A stretch of 64,000 bases of DNA, from assembly GCA_963844885.1 (NCBI GenBank), contig CAWJQA010000001.1, positions 1 through 64,000 on the forward strand, given 5' to 3'. The translations under genes and the position numbers were made by a program. Position 1 is the first letter of the stretch, and every line of letters starts with the position of its first letter. Positions 52,802-61,870 of the stretch are shown one piece after another. This DNA comes from DATMER01 sp963844885 (GTDB taxonomy: Bacteria > Acidobacteriota > Thermoanaerobaculia > Multivoradales > UBA5704). The notes below the pieces were generated by a model that did no database searches, had not been told where the DNA came from, and worked only from the letters and a program-made list of their open reading frames with translations.

Positions 52802-54079
52802 ATGCTCAAGAAAGACAACCCGGAGGGGCGCGCGGCCAGCTCGCTCAAGATCGGCCTCGCCCTCGCCGGCGGGGGAGCGGAGGGTGCGGTCTACGAGATC
52901 GGCGCCCTCCGCGCTCTCGATGAAGCTCTCGAAGGCGTCGACTTCACGAACCTCCACATTTACGTGGGCGTGAGCGCCGGCGCCTTCATCAACGCCAACC
53001 TCGCGAACAACCTCACGACGGCGCAGATGTGCCGTGCCATCGTCTCCCAGGAGCCGGGCGAGCATCCGTTCGTCCCGGAGACGTTCATGACCCCCGCGTT
53101 CGGCGAGCTCGTCAAGCGCGGCCTCATGGTCCCCGGGCTCCTTGCCCGGTCCGTCGCCGATTTCGTCTCCAATTTCCCCCGGCGTACGCTCTTCGACTCG
53201 CTGTTTCGCCTCTCCCGGGCCCTGCCCGTGGCGGTGTTCAACAACGAGCCGATCCGGCAGTACCTGGAGAAGATCTACAACATGAAAGGGCGGACGGACG
53301 ACTTCCGCCGCCTGGGGAAGCACCTGGTGGTGGTGGCGGCCGACCTCGACTCCGGGCAGGCCGTTCGCTTTGGCGAGCCCGGGTTCGACCACGTCCCCAT
53401 CTCCCGTGCCGTCCAGGCCAGCAGCGCCCTTCCCGGGCTCTATCCGCCGGTGGAGATCGACGGCCGTTACTACGTCGATGGCGTCCTCCTCAAGACGCTG
53501 CACGCCTCAGTCGCCCTCGAAGCGGGGGCCGACCTGGTGATCTGCATCAATCCGATCGTCCCCGTGGACATGGTGCATGCCGTCGAGGCGGGCATCATGG
53601 AGCGGGGGAACCTGCTGCACCGCGGCCTCCCCGCCGTGATGTCGCAGACGTTTCGCACGCTCATCCACTCCCGCCTCGAGGTCGGCATGGCCGCCTACGA
53701 GACGAGGTTCAAGGATGCGGACGTGGTGCTGATCCAGCCGGAGCGGGACGACTACCTGATGTTCTTCACCAACACGTTCGGTTTCGCCGAGCGCCGCACC
53801 GTGGCCCAGCACGCCTACGCCTCGACCCGCCGCTATCTGCTCCGGAACTACGACAGGCTGGGGCCGGTCTTCGCCCGGCACGGCCTGCGGCTGCGACGGG
53901 ATATCCTTGAGCAGGAGCGCGACCTCTGGACCGGTGTGTGGGATGGACGCCACCGCAGCAAGGAGCGAACCTCCGGCCACGCCACCGTGCGCGAGCTGGA
54001 CGACGTGCTCTCGCGGCTGGAGAAGCTGGTCCAGGACCGGATGGAAGGGACGGAAGAGACGGCTGTCACGATCCACTGA
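52802..54079 (+). CDS. Patatin-like phospholipase
   Basis: 425 residues from ATG 52802 after AAGGAG. Patatin fold: oxyanion loop GGGAEGAVYEIGAL near 24-37, nucleophile GVSAGA near 56-61, and Asp of the dyad in YVDGVLL. It probably hydrolyses lipid acyl esters. Because it closes the PhaR-phasin operon, an alternative is an intracellular PHA depolymerase or granule-bound lipase; the sequence does not settle this. A terminator follows. Confidence 0.86.
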   Translation: MLKKDNPEGRAASSLKIGLALAGGGAEGAVYEIGALRALDEALEGVDFTNLHIYVGVSAGAFINANLANNLTTAQMCRAIVSQEPGEHPFVPETFMTPAFGELVKRGLMVPGLLARSVADFVSNFPRRTLFDSLFRLSRALPVAVFNNEPIRQYLEKIYNMKGRTDDFRRLGKHLVVVAADLDSGQAVRFGEPGFDHVPISRAVQASSALPGLYPPVEIDGRYYVDGVLLKTLHASVALEAGADLVICINPIVPVDMVHAVEAGIMERGNLLHRGLPAVMSQTFRTLIHSRLEVGMAAYETRFKDADVVLIQPERDDYLMFFTNTFGFAERRTVAQHAYASTRRYLLRNYDRLGPVFARHGLRLRRDILEQERDLWTGVWDGRHRSKERTSGHATVRELDDVLSRLEKLVQDRMEGTEETAVTIH

Positions 54080-54111
54080 GGTGTCGGCACTCTTTTCCTG
54101 AGTCCGTATCC

Positions 54112-54142
54112 AGGCCGGGGGCTCGCGCTCCCGGCCTTTCTC
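54112..54142 (+). terminator. Rho-independent terminator after the patatin gene
   Basis: AGGCCGGG (54112-54119) pairs exactly with CCCGGCCT (54130-54137), ten-base loop, followed by TTCTCTT. It ends the phaR-phasin-patatin unit. Confidence 0.7.
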
Positions 54143-54163
54143 TTGTTCGGAGGGGTAGAGAGC

Positions 54164-55543
54164 GTGACGACCCGAACCCTGTTTGCGATCCTGCTGGCCT
54201 GTGTGGCGTTGCCTGTAACAGCCGCGCCGCCCCAGGTCAAGCCATCCTACGACCTGCGACTCCGCTGGGAGACGTTCGACACCCCGCGGCGGCTCCCGGC
54301 CACCGATTCTACCTATGATCTCTACCTCGCCCGGTTCCGGGCGGGGCTCGACGTGGCCTGGGAGCGCTGGAAGCTCCACGGTACGCTCCAGGCGGGCGGC
54401 GTGGCCGGCATCCCCGAGCACGGCGCCTTCGCCGCCGGCCCGGCCTATTTCGCGGCCAACGGCCAGCGCACGGACGCCGGCGTGATCGGGATCTCCGAAC
54501 TGTATGGCGCCTATGAGTCGAAGAGCCTGCGGCTCGTGCTGGGCCGGCAGCCATACGTGGACGGCGTGGAGGTTCTGACCGGCGTTGCCCATCTGGATGC
54601 GGTCAAGAAGCGCCGGCTGAGCGACCGTCTGGTCGGCACGCTCGAGTGGCCGAACACGGCGCGCCGCTTCGACGGCGTGAGCTTCGGCTACGGTCCCGGC
54701 AGCACGCACGTGGCCGTCTTCGGCCTCCGCCCCCTGGCCGGCGCGTTCGAGTCGCACGGCGAGGTCTTCGAGGAGATCGACGACGTCACGGTCTACGGCG
54801 CCACGGTCACCGGCCGGCACGGCCAGTGGATCCCGGGCACCGAGGTGCGGCTCTTCACCGTGCAGTACGAGGACGAGCGCGCCATCGCTCCCGGTGCGAA
54901 CGTGAGCGTCAACACCTCGGGCGTCTCCTTCCTGGCCGGGAACGCCACGAGCGACCTCCTCGTCTGGGGCGCGCTCCAGACCGGTGAGTGGGGGAGTCAG
55001 GACCAGGACGCCTGGGCGTTCCTGGTGGACCTGGGCCGCCGCTTCGACGACGCCCCCGGCAAGCCCGACGTCCACCTCGCCTGGGAGCAATCTTCGGGCG
55101 ACTCGAACCCGCGCGACGGCGAGCATGGGACGTTCTTCAACGTCCTGCCCACGAACCACAAGTTCTACGGCTCCATGGACTACCTGGCCTTCCAGAACCT
55201 CCGGGACGCCTACGCCGAGGCGCTGTTCGCGGCCGGCCCGAAGCTCAAGGTGCGCACGGCCTTTCACGACTTCGCCCTGACGGAGACGGCGGACTCCTGG
55301 TACGGCGGCTCCGGCGCCTTCGAGAAAGGGAGCTTCGGCTACGCGGCCCGATCGATCGGCCGGCCCTACCCGTCGAAGAACCTGGGGCAGGAGCTGAACG
55401 TGGAGCTGACCTGGCCACTTCCGTCCGGCTTCGAGGTCGGGGTGGGGGGCGGCCGGTGGTGGAGCGGCGACGCGGCGAAGGCCTTTTTCACCCTGGAAAG
55501 GCAGGGGACCTGGGGCTACGTCCAACTCGGCTGGAAGAAGTGA
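54164..55543 (+). CDS. Alginate-export (AlgE-like) outer-membrane barrel
   Basis: 459 residues from GTG 54164 (GGAGG ten bases upstream; TTG 54143 is in frame but lacks a site). Signal peptide VTTRTLFAILLACVALPVTAA, then PSYDLRLRWETFDTP and LGRQPYVDG, typical of the alginate-export family, and alternating beta strands up to the C-terminal aromatic GTWGYVQLGWKK. It would form an outer-membrane pore; the substrate is unknown, and no polysaccharide genes lie nearby. Confidence 0.8.
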   Translation: MTTRTLFAILLACVALPVTAAPPQVKPSYDLRLRWETFDTPRRLPATDSTYDLYLARFRAGLDVAWERWKLHGTLQAGGVAGIPEHGAFAAGPAYFAANGQRTDAGVIGISELYGAYESKSLRLVLGRQPYVDGVEVLTGVAHLDAVKKRRLSDRLVGTLEWPNTARRFDGVSFGYGPGSTHVAVFGLRPLAGAFESHGEVFEEIDDVTVYGATVTGRHGQWIPGTEVRLFTVQYEDERAIAPGANVSVNTSGVSFLAGNATSDLLVWGALQTGEWGSQDQDAWAFLVDLGRRFDDAPGKPDVHLAWEQSSGDSNPRDGEHGTFFNVLPTNHKFYGSMDYLAFQNLRDAYAEALFAAGPKLKVRTAFHDFALTETADSWYGGSGAFEKGSFGYAARSIGRPYPSKNLGQELNVELTWPLPSGFEVGVGGGRWWSGDAAKAFFTLERQGTWGYVQLGWKK

Positions 55544-55565
55544 GCGCCCGGAGAGGATTCTAACC

Positions 55566-58500
55566 CTACTGGAAGTACCCGGTCACATCGAGAGTGATAT
55601 GGATCTGACCGCTGCCTCCCGCGAGGTTGGCGCGGGCGTTCACTCCGCCGTTGCCGATCTCGACGATCGCGTTGTTCGAGCGGATGCTCCCGGCGGCGAA
55701 GTTGACGGTGCTCGTTGCGGGCGGCTGGATGCCGTCGCGGTAGAGGAGGAGGTTGCCCTGGGCCGTGGGACCGATCACGGTGACGGTGACGGCCAGGGCG
55801 CGGGCGTCGCCGGGGATGCCGCACGGGCCTACGGCCTGCACGCGGCGGGGAATGCCCGAGGTCAGGGCTCCTCCGGTCAGGCGGGTGTCCACCAGGCGGC
55901 AGGGTGTCACGGTGTAGAAGTCCATGCCGCCGTCGACCTCGGTGAGGGGGATGGAGTAGAGCTCGAAGCCGGTGACGGCGTCGGTGGCGACGAAGTGGAG
56001 CCGGGAGCCCGAGACGGTCAGCTCCTGCGGCGAGGACGATTCGCCTCCGGGAGCGATGTCCGAGATCATTTTCAGGAACAGGCCGTCCCGGTCGGTGCTC
56101 CAAAGCTCGCGGCCTTCGCTCGGCCTCCAGGCGGAGTAGACGAGCCTCTGGTTCACGGCCAGGAGCTGCTCGGGCAGCGAGGAGCCGGCGCCGGGGACGA
56201 GGTCGAACACGATGTGAGTGCCGGCGGCGGTGCCGTCGCTCATCCACAGCTCGCGGCCATGGACGCCGTCGTCGGCCGCGAAGAAGACGTGGCCGGCCAC
56301 CGCCGTGAGCCCGCGGATCTCCGAGGAGCCGACTCCCGGCTGGACGTCCATCAGCAGGTGGGTGCCGGCCGTATCGGCGATATTGCCGTCGCTCACCCAC
56401 AGCTCGTCGCCGGTGGTGCCGTCGTTCGCCGGGAAGAAGAGGCGGTTGCCGACCGCCGCCCAGTGCTCGTTGCGGAAGGCCAGGTCGTCGACGGTCGCGA
56501 GGATGCCGGAGGCGGCGCCCGGGGCGATGTCCTTGACCCGGTGGGTGCCGGCTTCCGTGCCGTCGCTCACCCACAGCTCGCGTCCGCTTCCGCCACCCCC
56601 GCTGATACTTTCCAGGGCGGAGAAGAACACTTTGTCGCCCACGGCGGTGAGCCGGTCCGGCGCCGAAGAGGCGCTGCCGGGAGCGATGTCCGCGATCTGG
56701 AAGGTTCCGGCCTCGGTGCCGTCCGTCCGCCACAGCTCGAAGCCGTCCGGACCCTGGCCGCTATAGAGAAGGACGTTGCCCAATGCGGTCAGCTCCGTCG
56801 GGCTTGCCGCGGTAGGGGCGGTCGTCCGCGTCGGCACCGTGCCGGCCGGGGTGCCGTCGCTCTGCCAGAGCTTTTCGGAGGCGCCGTCGAAGCCGTTGAA
56901 GAAGACGAGACCTCCGGCGCGGGTCAGCCACCAGGGGGAGCCGCCCGCTGTGGAGCCCGAAGGCTCCAGATCCTTGAGCAGGCTTGTCCCCGCCGCACTG
57001 TCGTCGCTGATCCACAGCTCGCGTCCGGTGGTGAGGCTGTTCTCGGCGCTGAACAAGACACTGGTGCCGAGAGGGGTGATCTCGTACGGGATCGAGCCGG
57101 CGGGGCCGGGGAGGATGTCGGCCACTTCCTGCGTGCCGGCCGCGGAGCCGTCGCTCTTCCACAGCTCGGCGCCGTCGATGCCGTCGGAGGCCTGGAAGAA
57201 GAGCGTGCCGTTGCGGTCGGCCAGCGTCGAGGCTCCGAACGGGATGCCCAGGAAGCTCAGGTCGAAGGCGGATGCCTGATCGTTGATCTCCGCGAGCTGG
57301 CCGGTGCCCGCGGGCGTTCCGTTGCTCGTGTAAACCTCGATGTCCCCCTCGGAATCGAAGGCGCGGAAGTACCAGAGACCGTTGAGGACGAGGCGCCGGT
57401 CGGCGGCCACCGGAAAGATCTGGGCCTCGGACGGTCCGGCGGGATTGAGATCGGCGAGGAGCGCCGTGGTGGCGCCGTCGGTGGACCAGGGCTCCAGGCC
57501 GTGGACGCCGTCGTCGGCGAAGAAGACGAGGCGGGAGCCCACTGCGGCGAAGCCTGCCGGGCCGAAGACCGGAATGCCGCTCGCCGCGCCGGTCCGGATG
57601 TCGGCGGCGAGGTTGGTGTTGGGCTCGGTGCCGTCGGTGCGCCAGAGCTCGGAGCCGTGCGTGCCGTCGTCGGCCCGGAACCAGGCCGAGGAGCCCATCG
57701 TGGTGATCTCCCACGGCGTGGAGCCGGTCGCTCCCGGCGCGATGTCCTTCACCAGGCCGGTGCCGTTCTCGGTGCCGTCGGACGCCCAGAGCTCGAAGCC
57801 GTGGGTGCCGTCGTCGGCACGGAACAGCACTTTGCCGCCGAAGGCCAGCAGGGTGGCCGGCCAGGAGGATTGAGCTCCGGGTTGATGTCCTTCACCTGCA
57901 TCGTGCCCGCCGGCGTCCCGTCGCTGATCCAGAGCTCGGCGCCCGCGGCGCCGTCCGAGGCGGAGAGGTAGAGCAGGCTGCCGGAGACGGCCCAGGGATG
58001 GTAGCCCTGGATGTCGGCCCAGTCGGCGGCGTGGGACGAGCCGCTGCCGGGGTTGATGTCCTCGACCAGCACCGTGCCCGGGCCGCTGCCGTCGGTCTTC
58101 CACAGCTCGCGCCCATGGATGTCGTCCTGGGCGCTGAGGAAAACAGTACCGCCGATGCGGCCCATCGGCCGGGGCGACGAGCCGCCGGGCCCGGCCCAGA
58201 GATCCTTGACCAGGACCGTGCCGGCGCCGGTGCCGTTGGACGTCCACAGCTCGCGGCCGGTGAATAATGCTGTTCGGCGGCGAAGTAGATGGATCCGCCC
58301 AGCTCGAACAGGTTGATCGGACTGGAGCCGCCGAGGCCGGGGACGACGTCCTTGACCAGGACGGTGCCGGCGTCGGTGCCGTCCGACTTCCATAGCTCGG
58401 GACCGTGGGCGCCGTCGTCGGCGGAGAAGTAGAGGGTTGTGCCGACGGCCGTCAGCCAGCGCGGCAGGCCCGAGCAGGCGCCCGGGCAGATGTCGTGGAC

Positions 58501-58740
58501 CAGGCGGGTTCCGGCCTCGGTGCCGTCCGACCGCCAGAGCTCGAGGCCGTGGACGCCGTCGGATACCGGGAAGTAGGCGACGCCGTTCACGTCGACGAAT
58601 TCGGTGCTGAACGGCCACAGGTAGGTGCCGCCGGTCAGCGTGGTGTTGATGTCCTTCACCTGCACCGGGAGCGCCCGGGCGGTACCCCCTGGGAGGCCAA
58701 GAACGCAAAACGTCAGCATCGACAACAGAAATGTCTTCAC
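55566..58740 (-). CDS. ELWxxDGT-repeat secreted protein with C-terminal PCRLVDTR domain, two frameshifts
   Basis: About 1058 residues starting at GTG 58740 (GGGAGGAATCC before it). Signal peptide VKTFLLSMLTFCVLGLPGGTARA. About 17 ELWxxDGTxAGT-type repeats (for example ELWRSDGTEAGT, ELWKSDGTDAGT, ELWVSDGTEAGT) form a large beta structure. The last 130 residues carry FYTVTPCRLVDTR and end in HITLDVTGYFQ, a module often seen in secreted proteins of Acidobacteriota and relatives. The frame changes near 58262 and 57870, each as for a single-base indel, with repeats continuing on both sides. Role is unknown: extracellular or cell-surface. It is divergent from the VKOR gene with 43 bases between starts. 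Confidence 0.85.
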
Positions 58741-58783
58741 GGATTCCTCCCGGGGCTGCAAGCGGGTCTTGGACCATTGTACG

Positions 58784-60031
58784 ATGCGGCCGCCATGGAC
58801 AACCGATCGCAAAGTGGAGAATTCCACGGGGAATCGCCGCGGGACCCTGATCATCGTGGTGCTGTTGGCCCTGGTCGCCACCGGCATCAGTCTGATGCTC
58901 ACCAGCTACCACCTGACGGAGGGGAAAGAGCCCTGGGCCCTGTTCCACCTGGCCTGCCGTTCCGACAAGGGGGGGTGCGCCGATGTTCTGGCCAGCCCTT
59001 GGGCGACGGGACCGGCCGGAATCCCGACGGCTCTGCTCGGCGCCGTTTACTTCGGAGCGCTCAGCCTTTGGTTCCTGGTGGTCGGGAGACCCGCGGGCCG
59101 GGGCCGGACGTGGCACCTCCTCCCCCTTGGTCTCAATCTCGCGGGCGCGCTCCTATCCCTGTTCCTGGTGAGCGTGATGATCTTCCGCCTGCACGAGGTC
59201 TGCTGGTGGTGTACGCTGACCCATCTGATCAACTTCGCCCTGCTCTTCCTCTCCTGGCGGCTCTATCGGGACACCGGCGAGGAAGGTCGATATGTCGATA
59301 CGCCGATATGGCCGCCGCGCCGCCTGGGTTTCGGCGGCGTCCTGCTGATCCTGGCCTGGACGGTTCTCTGCTTCCAGGGGCTGGCGGTCTCGAACCTGCG
59401 CAAGTCGGCGCAGAGGGCCAACGACTACGCCCGCACCTTCTACGAGGACACCGACCTCCAGCGCTACATCCAGCAGCGGTCCGCGTCCACGCAGATCCCC
59501 GTCCGGCCGGAAGATCCGGTCCGGGGCAACCCCGCGGCGCAGCACACGGCGGTCATCTTCAGCGACTTCCAATGCCCGGGCTGCCGCGCCTTCGCGGAGT
59601 TCGCCGAGAGCGAGCTGCTGCCCGCGCTCGGCGGCCGGCTGAAGATCGTCTACAAGCACTATCCGCTGAACCGGGCCTGCAACCCCGGATTGACCGTGGA
59701 CATCCATGCCAACGCCTGCGAGGCGTCCGAGACGGCTGAAGCCGCGCGCCAACTGGGAGGCAACAATGCCTTCTGGAAGATGCACGACGCGCTTTTCCAG
59801 AGCCAGGATTCCTTCGGACAGGCGCCCTGGGCATCCCTGGCGCGGAAGATCGGCCTCGACCCCGCGGCCGTGGCCGGGCAGATCGCCGCGCGCGCCCACC
59901 GGAACCGCATCGTCGAGGACACCGAGCTGGGCAGGCGGCTCGGCCTCAACTCCACCCCCACCGTCTACCTCGACGGGAGGAAGATGGAGGACTGGCGCCG
60001 GCTCGATCTCTGGAAGGCGCTCGTGCAGTAG
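58784..60031 (+). CDS. Vitamin K epoxide reductase/DsbA fusion
   Basis: 415 residues from ATG 58784. Residues 20-200 are the membrane VKOR domain: the loop cysteines in ACRSDKGGCADVL and the catalytic CWWC in HEVCWWCTLTH, with four to five hydrophobic segments. Residues 240-415 are a DsbA-type thioredoxin domain: DFQCPGCRAFAEF (CPGC active site) and the cis-Pro loop STPTVYLDG. Together they make a one-protein periplasmic disulfide relay using quinone, replacing DsbA plus DsbB. Confidence 0.9.
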   Translation: MRPPWTTDRKVENSTGNRRGTLIIVVLLALVATGISLMLTSYHLTEGKEPWALFHLACRSDKGGCADVLASPWATGPAGIPTALLGAVYFGALSLWFLVVGRPAGRGRTWHLLPLGLNLAGALLSLFLVSVMIFRLHEVCWWCTLTHLINFALLFLSWRLYRDTGEEGRYVDTPIWPPRRLGFGGVLLILAWTVLCFQGLAVSNLRKSAQRANDYARTFYEDTDLQRYIQQRSASTQIPVRPEDPVRGNPAAQHTAVIFSDFQCPGCRAFAEFAESELLPALGGRLKIVYKHYPLNRACNPGLTVDIHANACEASETAEAARQLGGNNAFWKMHDALFQSQDSFGQAPWASLARKIGLDPAAVAGQIAARAHRNRIVEDTELGRRLGLNSTPTVYLDGRKMEDWRRLDLWKALVQ

Positions 60032-60032
60032 C

Positions 60033-60077
60033 GGCAGGCCTTGTGCCTGCCCTTGGGGCAACCACAAGGGTTGCCCC
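60033..60077. terminator. Double hairpin between convergent VKOR-DsbA and UbiB genes
   Basis: First stem GGCAGGC (60033-60039) with GCCTGCC (60045-60051); second stem GGGGCAACC (60055-60063) with GGTTGCCCC (60069-60077), loop ACAAG. Both stems are perfect, and the second overlaps the UbiB stop codon (60077-60079). It can serve both strands. The sequence also resembles a common dispersed intergenic repeat of GC-rich bacteria. Confidence 0.65.
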
Positions 60078-61861
60078 TACTGCTGGCCACGGTGGAGCGC
60101 GACGGCGGTCCCGGTCAGGAAGAGGGCTACCGAGATCGGCCAGGGGCCGTGGGCTCCAGCGAGGATCGCGCCGGCCACGATGCAGAAGCCGCCGAAAAGC
60201 GTGCCGCGGAGGCCGCGGAACGGGTTCTCGGGCCGGCGGGTGGCCTGCTCCAGGAGGCGGAGGCCCTCGAGGATCAGCATCGGCGACTTCGAGATCGCCT
60301 CCAGCACCTCCGGCACGCCGCGCAGGAACTGCTGGAAGAGGTGCTGCGGGCTGAACTGCTTCTTGAAGATGGTATGGGCGTGGGCCTGCGAGATCGCGGC
60401 CACGTCCAGGCCTGGCTTGAGGATCTGGCCGACCCCTTCGAAGGTGACCAGCGCCTTGACCATGAGGACCATCTCGACGGGGAAGAACATCCGGTGCTGG
60501 GCGCCCAGGTTGACCGAGCGCAGGATGAGCTGCGCGAGCGAGAAGTCCTTGAAGTTGGCGCTGCGGTTCCAGCGGTGGAGGATCTCGGTGACCTCGCGCT
60601 TGAAGCCGTCCGGATCGGCGCCGGGGCCGGGCTGGGCGATCTGGGAGAGATACCGCGCCGCGCCCTCGGCGTCCCCCATGACCAGGGTGTAGTAGTAATA
60701 GAGCATCGTCCGCCGCAGCTCCTCGCTGAAGCGCCCGACCATGCCGAGGTCGATGAACCCGAGCTTGGGGCCGGGGAGGATCAGGAGGTTGCCGGGGTGG
60801 AGGTCGGCGTGGAAGAAGCCGTCCTGGAAGAGCATGCGGATGATGCTCGCGGCACCGTAATCGACGAGCCGGTCGCGCTCCTCGTCCGTGAGATCCTGGG
60901 CTTCGGGCGCGCTCGGCTTGTAGCCGTTGAGGAACTCCATCGTGAGCACGCCGCGCCCGCTGTACTGGCGGTAGATGAGCGGGAAGACAACGCCTTTGAG
61001 GTCGTGGAAGTTGGCGGCGAAGGACTCGGCGTTGTCGGCCTCGCGCCGCAGGTCGACCTCGCGGCGGGTGTACTCGACGAACTCGGCGATCACCTGTTTG
61101 GGCCGGTACCGCGACAGGAAGATCTGCAGGATCGCGCCGAGCACGCGCAGCAGGATGGCATCCCGGTTGAGCGTCTCGCGGATGCCGGGTTTCACCACCT
61201 TGAGGATGACCGAATCCCCTTCCAGCGTCGTCGCGCGGTGGATCTGCGCGATCGAGGCCGAGCCGATGGGGATGGGATCGATCCAGGAGAACATTGCGGA
61301 GGCCGGCCGATCGAGATCGGTCTCGATCAGCTTCAGGTAGCGGTCGAAGGGGACGACCGGCAGCCGGTCGAGCAGGTTCTTGAGCTCCTCGGTGATCGCC
61401 AGCGGCAGGATGTCCTGGCGCAGGGCCAGAACCTGGCCGAGCTTGATGTAGGTCGGTCCGAGGATCTCCAGGCGGCGGCGGAGCTGGACCGGGAACGTCT
61501 GGTCGCGCAGGGTGTGGTCGAGGAACGGCCGGACGATCCAGGCGATGAGGCGCTCCAGGTTGAACAGCAGCCGGAAGCCGCGGCCCTTGCCCTCGCGCAG
61601 GCCGCGCCGGGTGTGATAGACGATGCCGCCGAAAAGCAGGCCGATGAGGTGGCGGTGGACCGCGATCAGCCGGCGCAGCAGCGTCTGCGGCGGTGCGTCC
61701 GGCAGGATCTCGAAGCCGGCGGCCCGCATGTCCGAACCGCTGTCCGATGGGGCGGGCGGAACCGGTGCTGGAATCGGCGGCAGGGCCTCCGGCCACGTCC
61801 CGGCTTCCGGTTCCGGGGGATCGGGTGTCTCGGTCGCCGGCGATCGGGGCTCAGCCTGCAT
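60077..61861 (-). CDS. ubiB: ABC1/UbiB-family atypical kinase
   Basis: 594 residues. UbiB signatures in order: GPTYIKLGQVLALRQDILP (KxGQ motif), the Ala-rich loop IGSASIAQIHRA, the catalytic HADLHPGN and metal-binding IDLGMVGRF. Two hydrophobic segments near the C-terminus (FGGFCIVAGAILAG and WPISVALFLTG) anchor it in the membrane. Members support ubiquinone or other isoprenoid lipid metabolism, with ATPase activity more than protein kinase activity. It starts nine bases after the stop of the histidine kinase gene, so the two are one operon. Confidence 0.88.
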   Translation of the reverse strand: MQAEPRSPATETPDPPEPEAGTWPEALPPIPAPVPPAPSDSGSDMRAAGFEILPDAPPQTLLRRLIAVHRHLIGLLFGGIVYHTRRGLREGKGRGFRLLFNLERLIAWIVRPFLDHTLRDQTFPVQLRRRLEILGPTYIKLGQVLALRQDILPLAITEELKNLLDRLPVVPFDRYLKLIETDLDRPASAMFSWIDPIPIGSASIAQIHRATTLEGDSVILKVVKPGIRETLNRDAILLRVLGAILQIFLSRYRPKQVIAEFVEYTRREVDLRREADNAESFAANFHDLKGVVFPLIYRQYSGRGVLTMEFLNGYKPSAPEAQDLTDEERDRLVDYGAASIIRMLFQDGFFHADLHPGNLLILPGPKLGFIDLGMVGRFSEELRRTMLYYYYTLVMGDAEGAARYLSQIAQPGPGADPDGFKREVTEILHRWNRSANFKDFSLAQLILRSVNLGAQHRMFFPVEMVLMVKALVTFEGVGQILKPGLDVAAISQAHAHTIFKKQFSPQHLFQQFLRGVPEVLEAISKSPMLILEGLRLLEQATRRPENPFRGLRGTLFGGFCIVAGAILAGAHGPWPISVALFLTGTAVALHRGQQ

Positions 61862-61870
61862 GGCGCCAGT

